Origin: Desulfobacteraceae bacterium
GTDB taxonomy: Bacteria > Desulfobacterota > Desulfobacteria > Desulfobacterales > ETH-SRB1
Direction of reading: 5' to 3'
Length of the DNA stretch: 7,482 nt
Assembly: GCA_030638305.1 (NCBI GenBank)
Contig: DAOWEW010000115.1
Coordinates: 1-7,482, forward strand
Shown: one piece after another, positions 1 to 5,448 of the stretch
Numbering within the stretch: the stretch's first letter is position 1
How the letters are laid out: every line of letters begins with the position of its first letter
Made by a program: the position numbers and the translations under genes
Notes under the pieces: generated by a model
Database searches by the model: none
Seen by the model: the letters and a program-made list of their open reading frames with translations, nothing else
Told to the model about the DNA's origin: nothing

Positions 1-380
1 GGTATATTTTCCATCAGCAGAATTGCCAGAGAAAAAGGCTCCTCACCGGAAGAACAGGCAGCACTCCAAAATCTCAATCTATTGTCTTTAAGTTCCGGTA
101 ATATCTTTTCACGCAAATAATTAAAATGCTCTATCTCACGGAAAAAAAATGTTTTATTGGTTGTCATCTCATCAATCATGCAGCCGAGTTCCCCTACCCC
201 GCTGTTACTATCAATGAATTTAAGATACTCTTCAAAGCTTTCCATTCCCATGACCCGCAACCGTTTCATGAGACGAGCCCTGACCAGAGCTTCTTTACCG
301 CCTTTCAGATTAATTCCGGAAACCCGGTATACTATTTGGCTAACCTGCTTAAAATACTTTTCATTTAATTTCATTGGCAT
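1..380 (-). CDS. cheR: CheR, chemotaxis receptor (MCP) glutamate methyltransferase, 3' part cut off by the window edge
   Basis: CheR uses S-adenosylmethionine to methylate glutamates on chemoreceptors in the cytoplasm and, with CheB, sets adaptation. I translated about 126 residues from the ATG ending the reverse-complement triplet at 378-380. The N-terminal helical domain (residues about 5-65, including YFKQVSQIVYRVSGINL and RARLMKRLRVMG) aligns well by eye with E. coli CheR. It is followed by the family signature TTNKTFFFREIEHF and by the SAM-binding motif I region, FWSAACSSGEEPFSLAI. The remaining catalytic domain lies beyond position 1. The start is uncertain: two in-frame ATGs (380 and 374) lie 6 nt apart, neither has a clear Shine-Dalgarno sequence, and no other ATG or GTG start occurs before the in-frame stop at 438-440. 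The gap to cheA is 75 bp and contains a heptamer repeat but no visible terminator, so cheR is probably the next gene of the flgM-flgN-cheA transcript. Confidence 0.93.
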   Translation of the reverse strand, partial: MPMKLNEKYFKQVSQIVYRVSGINLKGGKEALVRARLMKRLRVMGMESFEEYLKFIDSNSGVGELGCMIDEMTTNKTFFFREIEHFNYLREKILPELKDNRLRFWSAACSSGEEPFSLAILLMENI

Positions 381-385
381 TAAAG

Positions 386-413
386 TCGTTACTCGTTGCT
401 CGTTGCTGGTTGC
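386..413 (-). repeat. Tandem heptamer repeat (4 units) between cheA and cheR
   Basis: Read on the minus strand, the gap between cheA and cheR holds four consecutive 7-base units: GCAACCA, GCAACGA, GCAACGA, GTAACGA. The array ends five bases before the first possible cheR ATG. The two middle units are identical and the outer two each differ by one base. It sits where a ribosome binding site for cheR would be expected, and no AGGAG-like sequence is seen there. It may be a short microsatellite or a fragment of a dispersed intergenic repeat; the function is unknown. Confidence 0.75.
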
Positions 414-455
414 CGGTACAATGTTTCTGCGCCCTAATCACCCAACCATCCATCT

Positions 456-3017
456 TCATTCACGCGTAGTTGCGAACTTCACCAGATCTCCAACATCAAG
501 AATCAATCCTACGCGACCGTTCGGCATAACAGCACCTCCGGAAATTCCGGGTATGTCCCGCATACTTTCTCCCAATGTCTTGATAACAACCTGTTGCCTG
601 CCTATCAACTCATCAATAAGCAGACATGCCTGATTTCCATTCTCTTCAACTACCAGAACAAGCGCCTTGGTCGGATCCTGCTCAGCATCGCTGATATTAA
701 ACAAACTGTTTATCCGAAACAATGGAATAATCTCGCCATGAAAAAAGAACATCTCGCCGGCATTTAATGCTGTTGAAAGGTCTTTCCGATCAGGCCTGAC
801 GGAACTGACAATCGAAGCTGTCGGAACAACATATGTTTCAGAACCAACACGAATAACCATTCCATCAACAATTGCCAGAGTCAAAGGAAGCCTCATTTGA
901 AAAACACTTCCCTTTCCATATTCGGATTGAATTTCAACATGTCCGCGCAAAGTTTCGATATTTCTTTTTACAACATCCATTCCCACACCACGACCGGATA
1001 CGTCGCTAACCACCGCGGCAGTAGAGAAGCCCGGTTCAAAAATCAGGTTAAACACCTCTCGATCGCTAAGCGAATCTCCATCAGTAATAACTTCTCTTTC
1101 CAGCGCTTTAGTGATCAGTTTCTTGCGGTCAAGGCCATTCCCATCATCTCTTATCTCCACCACTACGCTTCCCGCAGAATGATAGGCTGACAGGTGTACC
1201 GTACCATATTCAGGTTTGCCGGTTTTTTTTCTGACATCAGGCAGTTCGATGCCATGATCTACTGCATTGCGAATCATATGTACGAGCGGATCTTTAACAA
1301 TATCCACCATATTCCTGTCGATCTCTGTTTCTTCGCCTTCTGTGACAAAATTGATGTTTTTGCCAACCTTGCGAGACAGATCTCTCACTAACCTGGCCAT
1401 TTTCTGGAAGGTGGCTTTAAGTGGAATCATCCGCATTGACATGCTTGTATCTTGCAGTTCACGAACAATCTTGTTTGTATGAATAACTTTTTTTAAGAGT
1501 TCATGGTGTCTGTCGCTGGTAACAATTTCGTCCTGAACCACCATTGAGTTTGCAATTACCAGCTCCCCAATCATATCAATCAAACGGTCTAACCGGTCAG
1601 TACTCACCCGAATTGATGACTGCACAACCTGTTTGGCGGTACCCATCTTCTTTTGTGTTCGAATTGCCTGACAAACATTCTTTGCGGATGCAGCCTTTGA
1701 TTTCACAATTGCCGCTCCAATCAGTTTGTCGGGATATAAAGCCGCGGCAGCCTCCACTTTCTCCCTTTCAGCATCGCCCTGAGCAACCAGAATATCGCCG
1801 GTTCGAAGCGGAGGCGTTTCATCAAAATCTTCAGATATACCCGCCTGTTCCGGATTTTCCAGAAGAACCATTAAATCAGCGTAACCTTCCGGTTTGGATA
1901 AAGGCTCGCCACTTAGAGCTCGCTCAACGGACTGAATGAGTTCTTTAAGCATATCAAGAGAACGAAGCGCAAGGTCTGCATATCCGCCTGCATAGCGTAT
2001 TTCACGATCTCGAACACGACTTAAAAGCGATTCCGCGTGATGAGCCATTTCCGATACGATAGTAAGCTCCATAAAGGCACCTGTTCCCTTAATGGTGTGA
2101 AAAGCGCGAAAAACAGTGCCTACTGCATCCATATCATCAGGGTCATTTTCAAGAGTTAACAGGGCCTCTTCGGCGTTTGTAATTAACTCAATTCCTTCAG
2201 TAACAAACTCGCCAATCAGTTCTAAATCCGGATCTTCAGGCATGTAATCAGAAACCTGTTTTTCAGCAGCCGGCTCGTCTTGCTCCACAACTGAATCAAC
2301 TTCCTTGTTTACATTTCCGTTCACCACACCTGCCTGATCGTTTGTTTCTTTCTCTTCAACACTGCCGACGCTTTCCTCTCTGCCATTCTTTTCTATCTCA
2401 TTCATAGCTTTTTCTATGAGATTACCAACTTCGCCAACAGTTAAATCCGGATCAGCAACATCGGTTTTAATAAGTTCTTCAATCTTTCGAGTAGCCTGAA
2501 CAATATTGTTACGTAAAGATTCAGCACAAGATCCGTCATCAACAATTGTTTGCAGCAATTGCTGCAAACCGGTCAATCCTTCCATGTCATCCGGTTCAAT
2601 CTGCATCAAAAGCGCAGCCGCATCATTAAGGGTCGAAAGAGCTATCTCGTGATTATCTTCATCTTCAACCCGGTCTTTGTTCAAAATGCTGCATAATAAA
2701 TGACTAACTTTACCAATAAGAGACAATCTCTCCGGTTTGTCCGAAAGATACTGCCCTGAAGCTGTCAATGCATCCAATATAGCGTCAATAAGGGGTAAAG
2801 AATCAATAACGGATTTCTCAGCTATAGCTCGCAGTCCTTTCAGGCAGAGAGTAAGAATGTCAAACAACTCAGTTTTTTCATCAGGAATATCCTGAATCAC
2901 TCTTTCCAGTTTAAGACAAATATTGTTCCATGCTTCGCTATCATTTAAGCCAACCGTATCTATATCTTCTCCGATTTTTTCAAGCATAGAAACAATTTTC
3001 TCGTCTATCTTATGCAT
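456..3017 (-). CDS. cheA: CheA, chemotaxis sensor histidine kinase with an N-terminal helical extension
   Basis: CheA autophosphorylates at receptor arrays and passes phosphate to CheY and CheB. Of 853 residues, 1-185 are an unrecognised, largely helical region with no HxxKG motif; 186-260 are an acidic, low-complexity linker. The P1 (HPt) domain is about 262-370, with phospho-acceptor His307 in FRAFHTIKGT. Residues 401-461 hold two degenerate repeats (GDILVAQGDAEREKVEAA and IGAAIVKSKAASAKNVCQAI). P3 dimerisation is about 465-530. The P4 kinase has the N box HMIRNAVDHGIE (Asn584), G1 box DDGNGLD (624-630), F box FEPGFST (660-666) and G2 box SGRGVGMDVV (674-683). The P5 CheW-like domain is about 712-850. 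All catalytic motifs are intact; no obvious P2 (CheY/CheB docking) domain is seen. The start is supported by AAGGAAA 7 nt upstream. It lies 24 bp after flgN and is likely co-transcribed with it. Confidence 0.96.
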   Translation of the reverse strand: MHKIDEKIVSMLEKIGEDIDTVGLNDSEAWNNICLKLERVIQDIPDEKTELFDILTLCLKGLRAIAEKSVIDSLPLIDAILDALTASGQYLSDKPERLSLIGKVSHLLCSILNKDRVEDEDNHEIALSTLNDAAALLMQIEPDDMEGLTGLQQLLQTIVDDGSCAESLRNNIVQATRKIEELIKTDVADPDLTVGEVGNLIEKAMNEIEKNGREESVGSVEEKETNDQAGVVNGNVNKEVDSVVEQDEPAAEKQVSDYMPEDPDLELIGEFVTEGIELITNAEEALLTLENDPDDMDAVGTVFRAFHTIKGTGAFMELTIVSEMAHHAESLLSRVRDREIRYAGGYADLALRSLDMLKELIQSVERALSGEPLSKPEGYADLMVLLENPEQAGISEDFDETPPLRTGDILVAQGDAEREKVEAAAALYPDKLIGAAIVKSKAASAKNVCQAIRTQKKMGTAKQVVQSSIRVSTDRLDRLIDMIGELVIANSMVVQDEIVTSDRHHELLKKVIHTNKIVRELQDTSMSMRMIPLKATFQKMARLVRDLSRKVGKNINFVTEGEETEIDRNMVDIVKDPLVHMIRNAVDHGIELPDVRKKTGKPEYGTVHLSAYHSAGSVVVEIRDDGNGLDRKKLITKALEREVITDGDSLSDREVFNLIFEPGFSTAAVVSDVSGRGVGMDVVKRNIETLRGHVEIQSEYGKGSVFQMRLPLTLAIVDGMVIRVGSETYVVPTASIVSSVRPDRKDLSTALNAGEMFFFHGEIIPLFRINSLFNISDAEQDPTKALVLVVEENGNQACLLIDELIGRQQVVIKTLGESMRDIPGISGGAVMPNGRVGLILDVGDLVKFATTRE
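2548..2569. repeat. Perfect 22-bp palindrome inside cheA
   Basis: The two 11-base halves meet at the centre of AATT (between 2558 and 2559) and are perfectly complementary, GTTTGCAGCAA on one side and its reverse complement on the other. The symmetry breaks at 2547/2570. In the cheA frame it encodes the peptide LQQLLQ. Because CAA/TTG and CAG/CTG are complementary codon pairs, a Leu/Gln mirror peptide can produce this by coincidence. In RNA it could fold as a 9-bp stem with an AAUU loop. A separate 10-bp palindrome, AACAATTGTT, lies directly beside it at 2541-2550. Confidence 0.7.
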
Positions 3018-3024
3018 ATCTGTT

Positions 3025-3028
3025 TCCT
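3025..3028 (-). promoter_or_regulatory. Shine-Dalgarno sequence of cheA
   Basis: The minus strand reads AAAGGAAACAGAT directly before the cheA ATG, placing AGGA 7 nt upstream. This supports the chosen start of CheA, which would otherwise be hard to place because its N-terminal region matches no family I recognise. Confidence 0.7.
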
Positions 3029-3041
3029 TTTTCCAACTCGA

Positions 3042-3572
3042 CTAAATTTGAGCGGAAAGAACCTGTCCGCCTTTATCGTTAATTTGAGCCTTACCTGTCC
3101 GGCAATAAACCGGAATGGGGGAAATTAAATTATCTAACAGGGACAACGAACTTCCAACAAGTTTAAGAGAATACATTACCAGGGACTTGTTGCTATTATT
3201 AACTTCCTGAATACTTTGAGTTATTAATAAAAGATTGGAATGGCAAGTATTTAACAGGGTGGAGTAAGGCTCTTTTATCAATTGAGATAATTTAGACAGA
3301 GTAAGCCCCTGAAACGGGCATCCTATAGAATTAGCCACTCTCTCCAGCATGCTCTGCCTTTGTTTTTCCAGTGTCTGAATTTTCAGAAGCAAATTCTCTT
3401 TCTCTTTAATAGCCTCATTCAACTCTTTAAGTTTTAAATCTACCACGGCCCTGTTTTCTTTTTGGACGATTAGAAGCAGGGATTGATAAAAACCGGTTTC
3501 ATCTTCAAGCAGACATAAAAATTTATTGAACAGCAGGTTCATGTCACCAATCTCAATCATCAATTCGTTCAT
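3042..3572 (-). CDS. flgN: FlgN, cytoplasmic export chaperone for hook-filament junction proteins
   Basis: FlgN-family proteins bind FlgK and FlgL in the cytoplasm and deliver them to the flagellar type III export gate. The 176-residue product is almost wholly helical, with a charged coiled-coil-like stretch around residues 36-78 (rich in Lys, Glu and Leu). Its C-terminal part (about 122-165, SNKSLVMYSLKLVG followed by SLLDNLISPIPVY) matches the FlgN pattern of a long amphipathic helix ending in a Tyr-containing tail. The ATG overlaps the flgM stop as ATGA. No good Shine-Dalgarno sequence precedes it, so translation is probably coupled to flgM. FlgN families diverge quickly, so the call rests partly on its position behind flgM. 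Its usual clients, flgK and flgL, do not follow it here and must be encoded elsewhere. Confidence 0.88.
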   Translation of the reverse strand: MNELMIEIGDMNLLFNKFLCLLEDETGFYQSLLLIVQKENRAVVDLKLKELNEAIKEKENLLLKIQTLEKQRQSMLERVANSIGCPFQGLTLSKLSQLIKEPYSTLLNTCHSNLLLITQSIQEVNNSNKSLVMYSLKLVGSSLSLLDNLISPIPVYCRTGKAQINDKGGQVLSAQI

Positions 3573-3874
3573 ACCATTGTGCTAAAAAGAGAGTCCTGCA
3601 GCATTTTGACAGCTATCTCTTCACCTTTAATTTGATAAGTTCCATTCTTGATCTCATTTTTTAAATAAGCTACCTTTTCCTCCCGGATATCCGGAAGAGA
3701 ATTTAATATCTTTTTTGCCTCCTGATTCTCCCTTGCTTTTGAAGATAATACAACTTTATCCTCTCCAGAAATTTCTCCTGAGGTTTGTTTTGATGAGTAA
3801 TCTGTCTTTTCTTTATCACTGATGTTTTTATAGATCTCTAAATTAACAGGAAAGTTCTTTGCCGTAATTTCCAT
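3569..3874 (-). CDS. flgM: FlgM, anti-sigma-28 factor
   Basis: FlgM binds and holds sigma-28 (FliA) inactive until the hook-basal body is finished, then leaves through the flagellar export channel, releasing late gene expression. The 101-residue product is the usual size. It has a polar, probably disordered N-terminal half, including the low-complexity stretch KTDYSSKQTSGEISGEDK. Its C-terminal half carries the family pattern: DKVVLSSKA at 39-47, then PDIREEKVAYLKNEIKNGTY from residue 61 and IAVKML at 87-92, the helices that contact sigma-28. The start is strongly supported by TAAGGAGGT 7 nt upstream. A sigma-28 promoter lies just before it, so FlgM is predicted to control its own synthesis. 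The gene overlaps flgN by 4 bases. Confidence 0.96.
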   Translation of the reverse strand: MEITAKNFPVNLEIYKNISDKEKTDYSSKQTSGEISGEDKVVLSSKARENQEAKKILNSLPDIREEKVAYLKNEIKNGTYQIKGEEIAVKMLQDSLFSTMV

Positions 3875-3881
3875 TTCTAAA

Positions 3882-3890
3882 ACCTCCTTA
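3882..3890 (-). promoter_or_regulatory. Strong Shine-Dalgarno sequence of flgM
   Basis: On the minus strand TAAGGAGGT lies 7 nt before the flgM ATG. It is a near-complete match to the anti-Shine-Dalgarno end of 16S rRNA and the strongest ribosome binding site in the window. This suggests FlgM is made at a high rate once its mRNA is present, while the overlapping flgN depends on coupling. Confidence 0.85.
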
Positions 3891-3949
3891 GGGGCTCCGC
3901 AACTGATCGAACGGTCAATTTGTTACATAAAATTTCTGATCTATATTCT

Positions 3950-3977
3950 TTATCGGCAAAAAACAACTAAAGCTTTA
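3950..3977 (-). promoter_or_regulatory. Sigma-28 (FliA) promoter for flgM-flgN-cheA-cheR
   Basis: On the minus strand TAAAGCTT (3970-3977) is followed by a 12-nt spacer and GCCGATAA (3950-3957). The established enterobacterial FliA consensus is TAAAGTTT, 11 nt, GCCGATAA, so the -10 matches 8 of 8 and the -35 matches 7 of 8, with the spacer one base longer. The -35 overlaps the last codons and stop of flgJ. Transcription would start around 3940, giving an untranslated leader of roughly 65 nt before flgM. This position directly upstream of flgM is exactly where a late-class promoter is expected. Confidence 0.85.
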
Positions 3978-4308
3978 ATTTATTGACCTGAAAATCCAAA
4001 TTCCCAAGGTTATCACAAAGAAGAGAAGAAAGACCGATGCCTCCACTGAAAGCCATTTCTTTTGCCAGTTGAGAATCCAGCATGGATGTGTAGATCTCTT
4101 CAGCCTTTCCACCGTTGATAAACCCTGATTTGGGAATAGTAGCTCGCATCTCTTTTAAAAGATAATTAATAAAAAGAGACTCCAGCTCAAAACATGCTTC
4201 CTTAAGTTGAGCGTCACTTTTACAGGAAGAAGAGGCTTTCCCTGATTCTAAAGAATTTTGCAACCTGTTTGTTTCTAATAATTCCTGCGAAAAAATTAAG
4301 TTTGACAT
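3967..4308 (-). CDS. flgJ: FlgJ-type rod-binding (rod cap) protein, single domain without muramidase
   Basis: The FlgJ N-terminal domain caps the growing rod in the periplasm. The 113-residue product has a polar N-terminal tail (1-33) and then the rod-binding domain at about 35-97, with the typical run ACFELESLFINYLLKEMR, the GG-K-AEEIYTSMLD segment and the closing QLAKEM-FSGGIGLSSLL. The C-terminal glucosaminidase domain found in enterobacterial FlgJ (over 300 residues) is absent. This is the normal form in many Desulfobacterota and other lineages rather than a truncation, since the reading frame ends cleanly at a stop. The start overlaps the flgI stop by one base (TAATG) and has GGAG 8 nt upstream. 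There is no signal peptide, consistent with export by the flagellar apparatus. A sigma-28 promoter begins inside its last codons. Confidence 0.92.
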   Translation of the reverse strand: MSNLIFSQELLETNRLQNSLESGKASSSCKSDAQLKEACFELESLFINYLLKEMRATIPKSGFINGGKAEEIYTSMLDSQLAKEMAFSGGIGLSSLLCDNLGNLDFQVNKLKL

Positions 4309-5426
4309 TAGATTATCTCCAATTCTGCATGCAGTGCTCCGGCTGCCTTGATGGCCTGGAAGATGGCAATTAAATCTCTCGGGGATACTCCCAGTGCATT
4401 CAAAGCCATCACCACCTCACCGATAGTTACTCCGGACTCAACCACAACGAGTTTGTTTTTCTCCTCTTCTACTGAAATTTCCGTATCAGGAGTCACTACA
4501 GTTTTACCTCGTGAAAAAGGAAGGGGCTGAGAAACATCTTTTGATTCCTTGATCTGAATACTCAAATTCCCGTGAGCAATGGCGATGGTTGAAATTCTGA
4601 CATTATTTCCCATAACCACGGTTCCGGTACGTTCATTAACCACTATTTTAGAAGTTGTATCAGGAGTGACACTCAATCCTTCTATCAAAGAAACCAATCC
4701 CACAATGTTTTCCGAATATTTTTCCGGAATCTCTACCTGTATGGTTCCAGCGTCTGGAGTTTTAGCTGCCTGTTCGTATAAAGCCGCATTTATTGCCTCT
4801 GCCACACGAGATGCAGTAGTAAAATCAGATCTGCGTAATGCCAGGGACAACGTTTTTCTTTGATTAAAATTGGATATCACCTCTTTTTCAATTATAGCTC
4901 CGCCTGCAATGCGTCCCACAGTTGGAAAGTTCTTCTGGACTTTGCCGCCTTCTCCTCCGGACGAAAACCCCCCTGTGCTGACCGGACCCTGGGCAACAGC
5001 GTAAACCTTTCCATTTGCGGCCTTAAGAGGAGTAAGCAGCAATGTTCCCCCCTGAAGATTATCCGCATCACCTATAGAATTGACAAGAACATCAATTCTG
5101 CTGCCGACTCTTGCAAATGGCGGCAGATCAGCGGTAATCATCACGGCTGCAACATTATCAACCTTTATATCTTCGGATTTAACCGTTATCCCCATTTTTT
5201 CCAACATGCTTGCCATGGATTGAATAGTAAATTCCGATTTACTGCCATCACCTGTTCCATTCAAACCAACGACCAGCCCATATCCAATCAACTGATTCTT
5301 GCGAACCCCTTCAATATCTATAATGTCCTTGATGCGAACAGCATGAGCATGACTGACAAAAAGAATCAGAATTACCGATATTAACACAAATTTTGCAAGC
5401 ATACTTTTGTTCATTTTTTCAGCCAT
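4308..5426 (-). CDS. flgI: FlgI, flagellar P-ring protein
   Basis: FlgI assembles in the periplasm into the P-ring, which acts as a bushing for the rod in the peptidoglycan layer. The 372-residue product is close to the family length. An N-terminal Sec signal peptide (hydrophobic 11-24) ends at AHA, with likely cleavage after residue 29 giving VRIKDI, the characteristic mature start. Conserved segments follow: QLIGYGLVVGLNGTGD (45-60), TIQSMASMLEKMG, DVLVNSIGDADNLQGG, LLLTPLKAANG and the C-terminal ALNALGVSPRDLIAIFQAIKAAGALHAEL. The start is uncertain between the ATG at 5426 and those at 5414 and 5402. The first is reported because G-rich sequence, a possible Shine-Dalgarno, lies directly before it. 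The flgH stop is 21 bp upstream. P-ring formation should need FlgA, encoded two genes upstream. Confidence 0.97.
   Translation of the reverse strand: MAEKMNKSMLAKFVLISVILILFVSHAHAVRIKDIIDIEGVRKNQLIGYGLVVGLNGTGDGSKSEFTIQSMASMLEKMGITVKSEDIKVDNVAAVMITADLPPFARVGSRIDVLVNSIGDADNLQGGTLLLTPLKAANGKVYAVAQGPVSTGGFSSGGEGGKVQKNFPTVGRIAGGAIIEKEVISNFNQRKTLSLALRRSDFTTASRVAEAINAALYEQAAKTPDAGTIQVEIPEKYSENIVGLVSLIEGLSVTPDTTSKIVVNERTGTVVMGNNVRISTIAIAHGNLSIQIKESKDVSQPLPFSRGKTVVTPDTEISVEEEKNKLVVVESGVTIGEVVMALNALGVSPRDLIAIFQAIKAAGALHAELEII
4317..4320 (-). promoter_or_regulatory. Shine-Dalgarno sequence of flgJ inside the end of flgI
   Basis: GGAG lies 8 nt before the flgJ ATG on the minus strand, within the last codons of flgI (its penultimate Leu-Glu pair). 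Together with the TAATG overlap, this suggests coupled translation of flgI and flgJ and supports the flgJ start. Confidence 0.6.
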
Positions 5427-5448
5427 CCCCTGCCCCCAACCCCCGACC
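5423..5448 (-). other. G-rich tract (possible quadruplex) over the flgI ribosome binding site
   Basis: Read on the minus strand, the whole flgH-flgI gap is G-tracts: GG, TC, G5, TT, G5, CA, G4, AT, GG. The G5 and G4 blocks (5440-5444, 5433-5437, 5427-5430) recur every 7 bases. It starts at the flgH stop codon and ends inside the flgI start codon region. It stands out in an AT-leaning window. It must serve as, or contain, the flgI ribosome binding site; whether it folds into a G-quadruplex in the mRNA is inference. Confidence 0.6.

Noticed and set aside
381..455. Possible terminator or promoter between cheA and cheR
   Set aside because: I found no GC-rich hairpin with a T run and no recognisable -35/-10 pair; only the heptamer repeat stands out.
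157..633. Plus-strand open frame spanning the cheR/cheA boundary
   Set aside because: It is antisense to two clear genes, its product resembles no protein I know, and it has no convincing ribosome binding site.
1544..1939. 131-codon plus-strand open frame inside cheA
   Set aside because: It is the complement of the P1-P3 linker of CheA. Its Pro/Gln/Leu-rich composition is what the opposite strand of acidic, Leu-rich codons gives.
2097..2099. Possibility that CheA is a non-functional kinase because of its odd N-terminus
   Set aside because: The phospho-acceptor His307 codon (CAC) and the N, G1, F and G2 boxes are all intact.
3903..3916. Imperfect inverted repeat (TGATCG AA CGGTCA) in the flgM leader as an operator or terminator
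   Set aside because: It has a mismatch in a six-base arm, a tiny loop and no U run. It is too weak to call a regulatory hairpin, and it lies downstream of the promoter where flgM must be read through.
4860..5384. 174-codon plus-strand open frame opposite flgI
   Set aside because: flgI is unambiguous on the minus strand across the same bases, and the opposite frame shows no domain, signal or start site.
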